A stretch of 64,000 bases of DNA from Serripes groenlandicus (taxonomy: Eukaryota; Mollusca; Bivalvia; Cardiida; Cardiidae): contig JASEVX010000003.1 of assembly GCA_031761405.1 (NCBI GenBank), positions 61,057,965-61,121,964 of the forward strand. Direction: 5' to 3'. Within the stretch, counting starts at the first letter, position 1. Each line of letters opens with the position of its first letter. The position numbers and the translations under genes were made by a program. Below, piece after piece: positions 23,910 to 34,659 of this stretch. Below the pieces are notes generated by a model. That model had not been told where the DNA came from, ran no database searches, and worked only from the letters and a program-made list of their open reading frames with translations.

Positions 23910-24135
23910 ATCCCCCTTTCCACATACAGACGCTTTCCTACGCCTCTGTAGAAGCGGACTTTTAAGAAAATGCGGAAAAAAGAGAAATTTCTCATTAAAA
24001 GCAGTTTTCTCATTTTTCTCCTTTAGCCATTCTGTTTTCAACTCTTTTCATTATTAATCTTTTTAGACTATTCATATTGTTGCCAAATTATTTTCAAAGT
24101 CGTCTACTGTGGATTTATCGTATGTGGGAGAGTAT
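23910..24135. mobile_element. piggyBac-like MITE
   Basis: CCCCCTTTCCACATACAGAC at the left to GTATGTGGGAGAG at the right, internal AGAAATTTCTC. Confidence 0.7.
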
Positions 24136-24352
24136 TAATATGAGAATAGCAAGTTAAAGAGATGTCATGAGTGCAAGTTCAAACCATATAGACTTTTCAT
24201 TATTAATCTATTATACACTTTTTATATAGACTATTCATATTTTTGCCAAATTATTTTCAAAGTCGTCTACTGTGGATTTATCGTATGTGGGAGAGTATTA
24301 ATATGAGAATAGCAAGTTAAAGAGATGTCATGAGTGCAAGTTCAAACCATCC
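24048..24352 (+). repeat. tandem duplication, 163-bp shift
   Basis: The right part of the MITE and its flank occur twice in a row, nearly identical (AGACTATTCATATT starts at 24065 and 24228; both copies end CAAGTTCAAACCAT). Confidence 0.9.
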
Positions 24353-24371
24353 AATATCAAACAAGCGGACG

Positions 24372-24655
24372 AACCCCGGTAGCTTAAGTCGACGCGGGCT
24401 GTAAATCCAGGGATTGTGAGTTCGAACCCCAGCATTCCTTCCGCAGTTTAGCAAAGTCACTGTGACAAGCGTTATTCATCTTCCATCAATAGGCCAACAA
24501 TATATGTAGAAAAGAAGCCAGTCACTTTGTAAGACCGTTGTGTAGAGAAGTGGTGTGAGCAAGCCAGGAAACACATGATTATGTGGACTGGACCGCCATG
24601 ATATCACTGAAAATGTGTTGTAAACCGGGTGTTAAACCCTAATCAATCAAACAGG
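24372..24655 (+). repeat. SINE, family S1
   Basis: tRNA-like head (CGGTAGCTTAAGTCGACGCG and GTGAGTTCGAACCCC), body with GGAAACACATGATTATGTGG, end AAACCCTAATCAATCAA. Full length but diverged. Confidence 0.8.
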
Positions 24656-24825
24656 CGACATCTGTACTGCGTCCAATAAGCAGAGAACTGGTCCGCTGTA
24701 ACTAGTGTCATTCATGCATAACGGTAAAGATAGGTATATACTGAACTCACGGCTGTAGAATTTCGTTTAAACAAATAAAGCTATCGTACGACTTGGATAT
24801 ATACAACCTTAATCCTTAATATATT

Positions 24826-25016
24826 TACTCTTTCCCACATACAACAAATCTGCAGCAGTCGACTTTGAAAACATCCTGGCTTAACATTTGAAAAAAACCT
24901 TCATAAATGGGAGTTAAGTCATTACATGGAGTTTAAATAAAATGTGCGGCAAACAACGTTTTCAAAAATCGTCTGCTGCAAATGCGTCAGAATGCGTCTA
25001 CAAGTGGGATTTTGTT
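24826..25016. mobile_element. piggyBac-like MITE
   Basis: CTCTTTCCCACATACAACAA, CAGCAGTCGACTTTGAAAAC at the left; GTCTGCTGCAAATGCGTCAG at the right. Ends decayed. Confidence 0.65.
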
Positions 25017-25245
25017 TAAACCTGTTAAAGTGGATTGGTCTGTTCTTGTTTAGAATGTCTTCAAACGTATTGTTCATACTTGTTTTCTTTTTCTTTACTC
25101 ATTACTTAAACAGACTGAAAGAGTTTCTTATGCATGCATGCACAGTATTCATTGGTAGTTTTGTGCTTAAGGAAAAAGACAATGGCCATGATTGGAATCC
25201 AAGGTTTACCATTTACGTACACGACTGTAAACAATAATAACATTT

Positions 25246-25469
25246 GAGCCGTCGCGCGAGTAAACCAACAGTTTGGACTCTGCGTAAAGTATCGACCCGG
25301 ATCAGCCTAAGCATGCCGCGCAGGCTAACTTTCGCCTCTTGTGGATTTTCTGTTTCACGAATCATTAATCTATACATATTTTCCTCCTGAGACGGAAGGT
25401 CTGCGCAGGCTGATCTGGGTCGAAACATTACGCAGAGGCAATAATGTTGGTTTTCTCGCAGGACGGCTC
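25246..25469. mobile_element. GAGCCGT-family hairpin MITE with possible ATTT TSD
   Basis: GAGCCGTCGCGCGAG to CGCAGGACGGCTC, flanked by ATTT on both sides. The TSD is not reproduced in other copies. Confidence 0.8.
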
Positions 25470-25607
25470 ATTTTAGCTCATCCGCGGACGACATGCTCAT
25501 GTTGAGATTTAAGGACCGTTAGTCTACAATCTAGATCATTTGTTTAACATATAGGTCAAAACCCACGTTAATCAGCTATCGCCGAAAAAACTACAATACC
25601 AAGTTAC

Positions 25608-25615
25608 TATAAATA
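25608..25615 (+). promoter_or_regulatory. candidate TATA box TATAAATA, copy A
   Basis: Kept in both duplicated segments (36967 in copy B). It is about 600 bp from the ATG with a SINE between, so the link to exon 1A is weak. Confidence 0.25.
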
Positions 25616-25828
25616 GCCTCTATATATGGTTCTTAATATAGAATAATAATTATGTCTTTTGTCTTCACAATATACTATTCAGAGGTGCTATTAATAGTTA
25701 TACGGCCTTGTGTTTTGTTCCTCATTTATTTTTCAAAAACGAAATATTAGCTGTCAAGTTATCACGTAGACACCGCTTTGCTCGACAGCACTAGATGGCT
25801 GTTATAATAATCTAGCAACTATCCCAAG

Positions 25829-26083
25829 TACCGCCTTAAAGGTGAAGTGGTAGAGCGCCCTCCTCGGGTGCGGAAGGTCGCGAGTTTGATCCTCGGCCAG
25901 GTCATACCAAATACCTTAAAAATGGTAGTAAAGACTGCCCTTCTTGGCGCTCAGGAGTATGCGGTGAGCATTACAACTGATTTGCTGGAGTCTAAAAAAT
26001 GCACCATTAAAGTACTGGTAACTAACCCAGGACATGCAGTGCTAAAACATTCAATTTGTTGAAAGCGTTGTTTAACACCAAAC
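25829..26083 (+). repeat. SINE, family S2
   Basis: Head GGTGAAGTGGTAGAGCG (A-box-like) and GAGTTTGATCCTCGG (B-box-like), then GGTCATACCAAATACC and the TTTAACACCAAA tail with AAACAAAC. The orthologous insertion is in copy B, so it predates the duplication. Confidence 0.8.
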
Positions 26084-26207
26084 AAATAAACAAACAAACA
26101 AAACAAAGAAAGTTCCCAGGTAAGCGAAACAAGGCCAACTTGACGCTCTTGTAACTTAAAACGTTTACAGTCGTTTAGTTTCACATCGTAAGTGAACGCC
26201 ATTTAAC

Positions 26208-26382
26208 ATGGATCTACCGTCAGACCTTCAAAAACGAGACAGTAAAACATCGAATGACAATGGAGAGAAGAAAAATGCTGGATTTTCGAGCACTCTTGGG
26301 ACCTACGTTACTTTGATTGGTTATTCCTCGGGAATGTCGGACTTTTGGAGATTTCCTTTTCTTGTTTACAGGAATGGAGGAG
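26208..26382 (+). CDS. alternative or duplicated first exon 1A of the SLC6 transporter
   Basis: ATG in a good context (AACATGG) and 58 codons, then phase-1 donor gttagt. The protein equals exon 1B except for Asp11/Glu, Ser15/Pro and Lys21/Arg; it includes TM1 with SGMSDFWRFPF and RNGG. The frame, start and donor are intact, and most codon changes spare the conserved part. It lies 12 kb upstream of exon 1B and could splice to the exon at 45414 in correct phase. Whether it is transcribed as an alternative first exon or is a relic of a partial gene duplication is open; no second copy of downstream exons is in the window. Confidence 0.75.
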
Positions 26383-26518
26383 GTTAGTTCATTGTTTTAT
26401 TAACATTAGTTACGCTCCAGTAGTATGAGCACGACCGGTAACTGCTAATCGTAGACAATCACAGGTTAATCGATATTATTCAAAAGGTTGACTCTTCCGT
26501 ATTCAAAAGTAGACATTA

Positions 26519-26738
26519 TGTCCTCTGAGTAATGTATGGACCCAGATCCGCCTGCGCAGTCCATGCAGACTGATCCGGACCGACACATCCGTCCCAGGGG
26601 GATAGAGGTATAGAGTAATAATTCCTGAAACAGAAAATCCACACTAGGCGAAAAGTGTCTATCCGGGTAAGTCTGCGTGGCATACTTAGGCTGATCCGGG
26701 TCGATAATTTACGCAGAGGCCATAATGTTGGTTTTCAG
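26519..26738. mobile_element. GAGCCGT-family MITE, internal part
   Basis: GATCCGCCTGCGCAGTCCA, GACACATCCGTCCCAGGGGG, CTAGGCGAAAAGTGTC and a right part ATAATGTTGGTTTTC. The outer termini are lost. Absent from copy B. Confidence 0.7.
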
Positions 26739-26794
26739 GCTACCGTGATATAAATGAAATATATCGGAAAGCTACGTTTAATTAAAGGCAATTG

Positions 26795-26995
26795 ATTGAT
26801 TACGGCTTAACGCCGTTATCCACAACTTTTCAGTCATATCACGGCGGCCAGTTCACCTACTCAAGTGTGTTCTGGCTTTCTCACACCAGTACTCCACATA
26901 ACATTATTTCCAAGCAACTGTCAGCTTTTCCACATAGACTGTAAGCACACTGGTGGAAGACGAATGGCTCTTGGCACAGTGACACCAAAGTCCGT
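26795..26995 (-). repeat. SINE fragment, family S1
   Basis: Reverse body with TCATATCACGGCGGCCAGTT and CCAAGCAACTG. The same fragment is in copy B at 38484-38665. Confidence 0.7.
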
Positions 26996-27040
26996 GCAAT
27001 AACCGTTTTGGAATAGTTTGATACGTAAAAGGAAAACAAT

Positions 27041-28155
27041 GCTGATTTCAGGTGAGACAGGACAGCTCGTTACGAGGTAATTTCAGGTGAGACAGCTCGT
27101 TACGAGGTAATTTCAGGTGAGACAGCTCGTCACGAGGTGATTTCAGGTGAGACAGCTCGTTACGAGGTGATTTCAGGTGAGACAGCTCGTTACGAGGTGA
27201 TTTCAGGTGAGACAGCTCGTTACGAGGTGATTTCAGGTGAGACAGCTCGTCACGAGGTGATTTCAGGTGAGACAGCTCGTCACGAGGTGATTTCAGGTGA
27301 GACAGCTCGTCACGAGGTGATTTCAGGTGAGACAGCTCGTCACGAGGTGATTTCAGGTGAGACAGCTCGTTATGAGGTGATTTCAGGTGAGACAGCTCGC
27401 CACGAGGTGATTTCAGGTGAGACAGCTCGTTATGAGGTGATTTCAGGTGAGACAGCTCGTTATGAGGTGATTTCAGGTGAGACAGCTCGTCACGAGGTGA
27501 TTTCAGGTGAGACAGCTCGTTACGAGGTGCTTTCAGGTGAGACAGCTCGTTACGAGGTGATTTCAGGTGAGACAGCTCGTTACGAGGTAATTTCAGGTGA
27601 GACAGCTCGTTACGAGGTGCTTTCAGGTGAGACAGCTCGTTACGAGGTGATTTCAGGTGAGACAGCTCGTTACGAGGTGCTTTCAGGTGAGACAGCTCGT
27701 TACGAGGTGCTTTCAGGTGAGACAGCTCGTTACGAGGTGATTTCAGGTGAGACAGCTCGTCACGAGGTGATTTCAGGTGAGACAGCTCGTTACGAGGTGA
27801 TTTCAGGTGAGACAGCTCGTTACGAGGTGATTTCAGGTGAGACAGCTCGTCACGATGTGATTTCAGGTGAGACAGCTCGTCACGGGGTGATTTCAGGTGA
27901 GACAGCTCGTTACGAGGTGATTTCAGGTGAGACAGCTCGTTACGAGGTGATTTCAGGTGAGACAGCTCGTCACGAGGTGATTTCAGGTGAGACAGCTCGT
28001 CACGGGGTGATTTCAGGTGAGACAGCTCGTTACGAGGTGATTTCAGGTGAGACAGCTCGTTACGAGGTGATTTCAGATGAGACAGCTCGTTACGAGGTGA
28101 TTTCAGGTGAGACAGCTCGTCACGAGGTGATTTCAGGTGAGACAGCTCGCTACGA
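27041..28155 (+). repeat. 30-bp minisatellite, about 37 units
   Basis: Consecutive 30-bp units read GTGATTTCAGGTGAGACAGC plus TCGTTACGAG, differing mainly at T/C in TTACGAG and A/C in GTGATTT. Every unit contains TTTCAG|GTGAG, both an acceptor-like and a donor-like site. As 30 is a multiple of 3 one frame stays open for 356 codons (27137-28207, unit VISGETARYE). Variation is mostly amino-acid changing, so selection as protein is not indicated. The duplicate locus has a single unit at 38716-38745. Confidence 0.95.
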
Positions 28156-28321
28156 GAGAGAAACCTTCATGCTGATTAACAAATGGATTTTCAATCGCCA
28201 TATGTAATGGAGTTAACTCAAGTAGATCCTTGATTCAAACTTAAAACCTCTGGTTTTGAGGACAAGTACATCCCTTGGATCTGGAGCGCTGCCGCTATGA
28301 CAGACATCAGCCTTTAAATAT

Positions 28322-28535
28322 TCAACTTATTCCAACATACAAGAAATCTACGACAGATGACGTCGAAAGTATCTGGCTTAAAATATGGTAAACCTTCAGC
28401 AAAGATATTTTAATTATTGAATAGAGCTTAAAACATTGTGACAAAAATGCTCAGTTTCAGCAGTTTCTCCATTTGCCACAAAACTTTTAAAAATCGTCTG
28501 CTGCAAAGGCGCCAGAAAACGTTTGTATGTTAAAG
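28322..28535. mobile_element. piggyBac-like MITE, decayed
   Basis: CTTATTCCAACATACAAGAA at the left and GTCTGCTGCAAAGGCGCCAG at the right, with family centre words. Confidence 0.6.
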
Positions 28536-29061
28536 GCGTCCCATGGACCAGTGGTTGGTGATACGATTTCACACAAATATTTTTCATTTAGCAGCTTTCA
28601 TAACATTCGTAAATACACCTTAGCCTAAAATCTGTACGTAGTAGCTGCTTATCGAGAAAACAGCCATAGGATATATTTTAGGCATCTGCAGCAGACGACA
28701 TTTAAAACGGGTAGACAAAAGAGAAATATTTTACATAATCTAGACTAGGGAAAGGACCCGAGAGTGATTCATATCAGCGTATTAATGTTCACCACTCTGT
28801 AAACACCGAGTTTCATTAGAAGACTATTCCATGTTCAATACGGCCTACAGCATTTTTCATATATCAAAAATTTACACTATTTTCATAATTATAATTTAAA
28901 AAAAAACGGACTCTGGAAATGTTAAGTTAATTACGTTCTTCTTATATTAGTTCACGGATTTTAATTTTAATGTTGAGTAACTTAATACACACCTTAGGCA
29001 AAACTGAATGTAATTATATGGATGCATTGAAGACGTGTTTTATACAGACGTGAAACCGTCG

Positions 29062-29224
29062 TTTTATTGGGTTTATATGCCATTTTCAACATTATTCCAG
29101 TTATATCGCGGCGACAGTTCACATATTCATGATCCATAGGCAAACAGACAAGTACTAGGCTAGGAAATGTGGCGTGCACTAAGGCACTCCAACGCTCCCC
29201 GACGCTTAACCAGTCGGCCATGGC
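29062..29224 (-). repeat. SINE, family S3
   Basis: Reverse body CAACATTATTCCAGTTATAT, TTCATGATCCATAGG, then ATGTGGCGTGCACTAAGGCA and a head remnant ACCAGTCGGCCATGGCGGA. Confidence 0.75.
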
Positions 29225-29427
29225 GGATTCCTTATACACATGTAAGGCAATACTGAATGCTATTATATCTGGACTCATTGAATACGTGTTTTTATACAGA
29301 CGTGAAACCATCCTGGATTAAGGAGAACTTGTTCATCTAGAGAAATATCTCGTATTTTTCCCTACACAGGTTTTATAATACCGCCTGCTGTAGACACGTC
29401 AATTGTCGACTATATAAAGGCAAGGGT

Positions 29428-29530
29428 TAACCCTTTCCCACACACACTATTATATGTACAGAGTGTCAATATTTTTGCCTTAATGTTTGCATAGTCGTCT
29501 GTTGCAGATGTGTTGTGTGTGGGAAAAGTC
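29428..29530. mobile_element. short piggyBac-like MITE
   Basis: TTAACCCTTTCCCACACACA to GTTGTGTGTGGGAAAAGTCAA, about 100 bp, internally deleted. Confidence 0.65.
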
Positions 29531-29773
29531 AAATAAAATCAGTCTGTTAAGGATACATCATATAACCCAATCTCTATGTCATTTCTTCTGTCTTGTATGG
29601 CTCTGGCTTTCTTAAATGCAGACGTTGTTCAGGTATATCTGCACCAGACGACTTTTGAAACATGTTGGAACATAAAGAAATTAAACATAATCATGTCCAG
29701 TAAACGAATCCGAGAGTGACACATACCAGCATTCTAAGAAAATGACCATTACTGAAACATTATCACGACTTTT

Positions 29774-29985
29774 ACCCTTTTCCACATACAAACGCTTTCT
29801 GACGCCTTTGCAGCAGACGACAATTGAAAACAGTGTGACAAAAGATGAAATTGCTCAAAACGAGCAAGTTCTCCTTTTCCTACAATATTTCAACTTCGAT
29901 TAGGTAACAATGTTTCATTTACAGACATTTTTCACACCCGTCTGCTGTAAAGACGTCAGTTGTGAACAGTATAATGGAAAGGGAC
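29774..29985. mobile_element. piggyBac-like MITE
   Basis: CCCTTTTCCACATACAAACG at the left, GTCTGCTGTAAAGACGTCAG at the right, central GAAATTGCTC/CGAGCAAGTTCTCC. Confidence 0.75.
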
Positions 29986-30164
29986 AAACAGCACTTGCCT
30001 GCCATCCTGTAACCCAATTTCTATGTAATTCAACCATGTAATACGGCCGACTTTTCATTGAGTTAAACATACATAAGCCGTGTCTAGCGATTTTGCTCTT
30101 AGTGCGCAGTCTCACCAGTGACTTCATGTTTGGCCAAAATATTATATAGACACACAAACTTTCC

Positions 30165-30260
30165 CACATACAACACATCTGTAGCTGAAGACTTTTGCAC
30201 ATAGTAATTTCTCCTTTTGTCAAAATGTTTACAAAAGTCGTTGGCTGCAGAGGCTTTAAA
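30165..30260. mobile_element. piggyBac-like MITE fragment
   Basis: CTTTCCCACATACAACACAT then TTTCTCCTTTTGTCAAAATG and GTCGTTGGCTGCAGAGGC. Partial. Confidence 0.55.
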
Positions 30261-31249
30261 TTATGCTGAAGATTTAATTAATACTTCTTTTGATAAAACC
30301 GACTAGCTGTACGCCAATGTGATCTAAAAGGAATCCACGTCGGAATGTCATTAAGGCCCCAAGTCGCCTAACGCGGTTCATAATAAAGTAGAAATAGACT
30401 GCGTGTGCCTAGGCACGGGAAAGTCTGTTATAAATTATAATTATGACTGTGACTTTCGGTAAGTTAGATAATCAGGATCAACCTTAATAAACGTCTTATA
30501 AAGTTAGCGTAAAGTCCGTCGATTGTCTGTTTCGAACGTACACTGTCTGATCGAACTGTGCGTCTACACAGGCTGATCTGAACCTTTGTTGAGGATTTAT
30601 GTAGTTTCGTCAGGAGGGCCCGTCGGAGTATTTTTATGGTGGTGCGCATTATATGCATCTTGACATAATTTTGCGTATCAAATTTTATATTTATCATTAA
30701 TCGTATTAACATGAGAATGACACTGAAATATGAACGGTTTGATCATACCGTACGCCTTTGTTGAGCACCGAGGTTTTTTGCTGGGTTGGCTCTGGGTGCG
30801 TATTACACCTGTATCATTATTCTTATTAGCTGCAGTTTTTTTTGGGAAACTTTTTTTTAAGGTAGGTTCATTGAAACGAAATATAGTCGTTTCCTTTACA
30901 TGAGAATTACAAATATGAAATGACATGCACATTTATTCTTTTTTCTTAAAAGCAAGTTTTCTATTTATACGGTATTCATTTGTTTCTAGGTAAATATGTA
31001 CGTACTTCTCGTCTTACTTATTACATAGTGTGTTTGCAGCAGACGACTTGTTAAGTTCGGGAAACATTTGGAAGTTGGGGATAAAGGAGATATTGCTTGG
31101 ATTGAACATTTCTTCTATTTGCAGAAGTATTTTCTCCAAACGTATAAAACGTGTTTCTTTTCGACGACATTCCATCTAATTTATCATTAACATGTGTCAG
31201 ATGTTGAAAACGTTTGTAAAATCAGATTAAAAAGGAAAAAACATCATCA
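30261..31249. other. intergenic, nothing recognised
   Basis: No supported gene. A few decayed repeat words only. Confidence 0.45.
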
Positions 31250-31803
31250 TTGACGCCGCGTGGAAGCGCTTTTTTATAGGTTGGTTTACAGAGTTCACTT
31301 TTCCACAACTTTCTAGGCTACGATTTGTTAATTGTTTGTTTAACTGCCCTGACGACTCGATTCATCAAAGCTCAGAAAAAAGTTTAAGGGGATGTTTTTT
31401 CCTATTTATTTCTGTTGTATTTCTAAACTTAAAACGTTCTTTAGTTAGACCATTGTATTCTTGCTATATGTTGACTATACACGTAAACTTTTAATTTTAA
31501 TTCCATAAATGGTCAATTTTGATATTTTCTTTAATTCGCTTACACAATTGACTATTTTTAGAATGGGATTTTAAAGGGAGATAACTCTCGAGTACAAAGG
31601 CTTTAGAACATTTTGACCGTTAGCCTCGGGTAGTTAATCCCATTGGCATGTTCGAACAAGGAAGTCTAATAATTTCCAAATTCGCTACCTCTACTAAGTA
31701 TTAAAAGGATATTTGTTTAAAGCTCACATAAATTTACTTCATTTTGTGTTTAGTTACTCCCGTCTTTGTTATCATACTTCTGCTAAACTGGAAGGAGAAT
31801 AGA
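31250..31803. mobile_element. copy of the 982-bp element, truncated
   Basis: TTGACGCCGCGTGGAAGCGC, then TTTTTTCCTATTTATTTCTG and GTTATCATACTTCTGCTAAA as in 17236-18217. The copy breaks into the GA microsatellite at the word GGAGAATAGACA. Confidence 0.75.
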
Positions 31804-32012
31804 CATACAGACAGACAGACAGACAGACAGACCGAGATAGAGACGAAGAATGGGACTGAGAGAGACGGAGAGCAAGAGATAGAAAGAGGGGATATAGGGG
31901 AGGATACTAATATAGTCGAGCGAGAAAGAGAATATATGATAGAGAGAGATATATAGAGAGAGTGAGACAGACAAGGAGACAAAGAAAAAACAGAACGATA
32001 GAATGCCAACTC

Positions 32013-32110
<98 letters not shown>

Positions 32111-32130
32111 GATAGAGAGAGAGAGAGAGC

Positions 32131-32202
<72 letters not shown>

Positions 32203-32227
32203 AGAGAGATATATATATATATATATA
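31800..32227. repeat. (GACA)n/(GA)n/(TA)n microsatellite
   Basis: GACA repeats, then an almost pure GA run (about 32020-32208), then TATATA. It is flanked by inverted copies of the same element family (31250-31803 and 32341-34641). The long Ser/Leu or Arg/Glu frames here are compositional artefacts. Confidence 0.95.
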
Positions 32228-32340
32228 AATGGAGAGACATACAGACAGACAGACTTCTTTATTGAAATCTTTATTGATTTTATCTATGTATCATGTGCGA
32301 TTTAACTATAACCCTTCTGAAATAAGTATTATAATTGAAA

Positions 32341-34641
32341 CAAGACGAATTTTGATGCTAAGCATCAAAGACGCCGCGCATGATTTTAAGACATGACTTA
32401 AAGGGAAGCAGATGCAGTTCAATACATTTAAATAACCTGTGCAAACGGACAGGATGTAAAGAAGGTCAAATGTACCTTTATCTTAAACAAGAAGGCCGAG
32501 ATGTTCCTTATTGCTCACCTGGATACCATAGTCTATAGTAAAACGTTATCAATAGCAAAAAGGGTCCATTTTGACGTAGGGACTGGAGTATATACTTTAT
32601 ATGCTACGATCTATATGATATTCACCATGCAAAATTTAGTCGTGAAATGACGAGTTAAGTCTTCAAACCATTTGTTTTACCGTTTGCTTAACATTGACTG
32701 CAACAATAAAGTGTTATACAAGCTGAAGTTTCTTAATCTTAAATCTGCTCTGACTAGATCAATTAGATAACAAAAAACATAGATACTGAGCTATTAACAG
32801 ATATTATCTTAAGTGTTAATGCCTCTAGTTATATGTTAAGTGTGACACAAGCTTTGGAAGGAGAGAGGGAAGTAGAGGGAAGTCTATTCTCCTTCCAGTT
32901 GAGCAGAAGTATGATAACAAAAAACGAGAGTATATAAATAAAATATACAAATAATTATAACAAGTTTAAAGATATTTAATATCGAAATTTAAGCATTTTC
33001 TGAAATTAAAAGAAAACATTTTCATGTATAGTCAACATATAGCAAGAATACAAGGGTCTGAATGAACAACTGTATGGGGAGGAACGTTTTAAGTTTAGTA
33101 ATACAACAGAAATAAATAGGAAACAAGAGGGCCATGAGGCCCTGGAATCGCTCACCTGAGAATGGGCTATTTAAGACTTCACTCTTTCAGCGCCAATGGC
33201 AATATCATCTAGACAAATTTTCTGACAAAATTTCAAGCTGCTCAAGTCAAAAATGCAATCTCTATAGTGTTAACTAGATTGTTCTGCAATTTAGCCTAGT
33301 GACCTAGTTGTTGACCTGACGTGACCCATATTCGAACTTTACCTAGATATCACTAATACAAACATTCTGAGAAAGTTTCAACATGCTCAACCCAAACATG
33401 TGGCTTCCAATGTGTTAATTAGAGTTTCCTTAATTTTGGCCTAGTGACCTAGTTTTTGACCGGCCATGACCTACATTCAAACTTAGCCTAGATATTACTA
33501 AGACAAACATTCCAACATAGTTTCATCATGCTCAAGCCAAAAAAGTGGCTTCCAAAGTGTTAACAAGATGTTCCTAACATTTGGCCTAGTGACCTAGTTT
33601 TTGACCGGACATGACCAATATTCAAACTTGGCCTAGATATCATAAAGAAAAACTTTCTGACAAATGTTCAACATGTCCAAGCCAAAACTACGGCTTCCAG
33701 AGTGTTAACAAGATTTTCATTAAATTTGGCCTAGTGACCTAGTTTTTGACCCGACATGACCCAGCTTCAAACTTGGCCTAGATATCATCAAGACAAACTT
33801 TCTGACAAAGTGTCATTATGCTCAAGTAGAAATTGCGGCTTCCAGAGTGTTAACAAGCTTTTCCTTAAATTTGGCCTAGTGACCTAGTATTTGACCCGAC
33901 ATGACCTATATTCAAACTTCGCCTAGATATCACTAAGACAAACATTCTGACAAATGTTCAACATGTTCAAGCCAAAACTACGGCTTCCAGAGTGTTAACA
34001 AGATTTTCATTAAATTTGGCCTAGTGACCTAGTTTTTGACCCGACATGACCCAGCTTCAAACTTGGCGTAGATATCATCAAGATAAACTTTCTGACAAAG
34101 TGTCATTATGCTCAAGTTTAAAATATGCCTTCCAGAGTGTTAACACGATTTTCCTTCAATTTGGCCTAGTGACCTAGTTTTTGACCCGACATGACCTATA
34201 TTCAAACTTGGACTAGATATCAATAAGACAAACATTCTGACAAAGTTTCAACATGCTCAAGTCAAATATGCGGCTTCCAGACTGTTAACAAGATTTTCAA
34301 TAAATTTGTAAACCAAACAATTAAAAAAGCGTAGCCTAGTGAACTCCGTAAATCAACTCATAAAAAAGCTTAGCCTAGTTAGTTGGGGAGCAGTTATTAA
34401 ACACAATTTAAATGTGTCTAAAGTTTTGTAACAACTGTGAAAGATGTACATATTTTGTATCTTGTTGTTTCTTAAATCAGTTAATACAATTTATTCAACC
34501 ATAAAGGCTGTTTTTTCAAACATATTACAGAGTTTTTCTTTACAATACTATTTGTGGATTTCTCCCTTTTCGATTACGTCACCCCATGGTACAAAATTAA
34601 AACCTATCCCATACTGACGCCGCGCTTCCACGCAGCGTCAA
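32341..34641. mobile_element. inverted relative of the 982-bp element, enlarged by a 145-bp array
   Basis: Starts CAAGACGAATTTTGATGC and ends CTTCCACGCAGCGTCAA, the reverse complement of 17236-18217. The middle is interrupted by the tandem array at 33123-34312. Confidence 0.8.
33123..34312 (+). repeat. 145-bp tandem array inside the element
   Basis: GCCTAGTGACCTAG recurs at 33294, 33439, 33584, 33729, 33874, 34019 and 34164, a constant 145-bp spacing. Units share TGACCCGACATGACC and GAGTGTTAACAAGATTTTC. It begins with AAGAGGGCCATGAGGCCCTG. Confidence 0.9.
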
Positions 34642-34659
34642 TAAAAAAAATGCATACAT

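Larger units (their letters stand above)
25590..27060 (+). repeat. segmental duplication, copy A (SLC6 exon-1 region)
   Basis: Colinear with 36959-38745: the CTATAAATAGCCTCT motif, the S2 SINE, the 5' leader, exon 1, the intron start, an S1 SINE fragment and the ACAATGCTGATTTCAGGTGA word occur in the same order. Copy A alone has a GAGCCGT MITE and the expanded 30-bp array. Copy B alone has a TTAA MITE and the element at 37497. Confidence 0.9.

Noticed and set aside
27041..28155. CRISPR-like array of regular repeats
   Set aside because: The repeats are directly adjacent 30-bp units without spacers, and the sequence is eukaryotic.
31734..32240. Long open frames (Ser/Leu-rich on - strand, Arg/Glu-rich on + strand)
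   Set aside because: They are translations of a GA/GACA microsatellite with no start context or domain.
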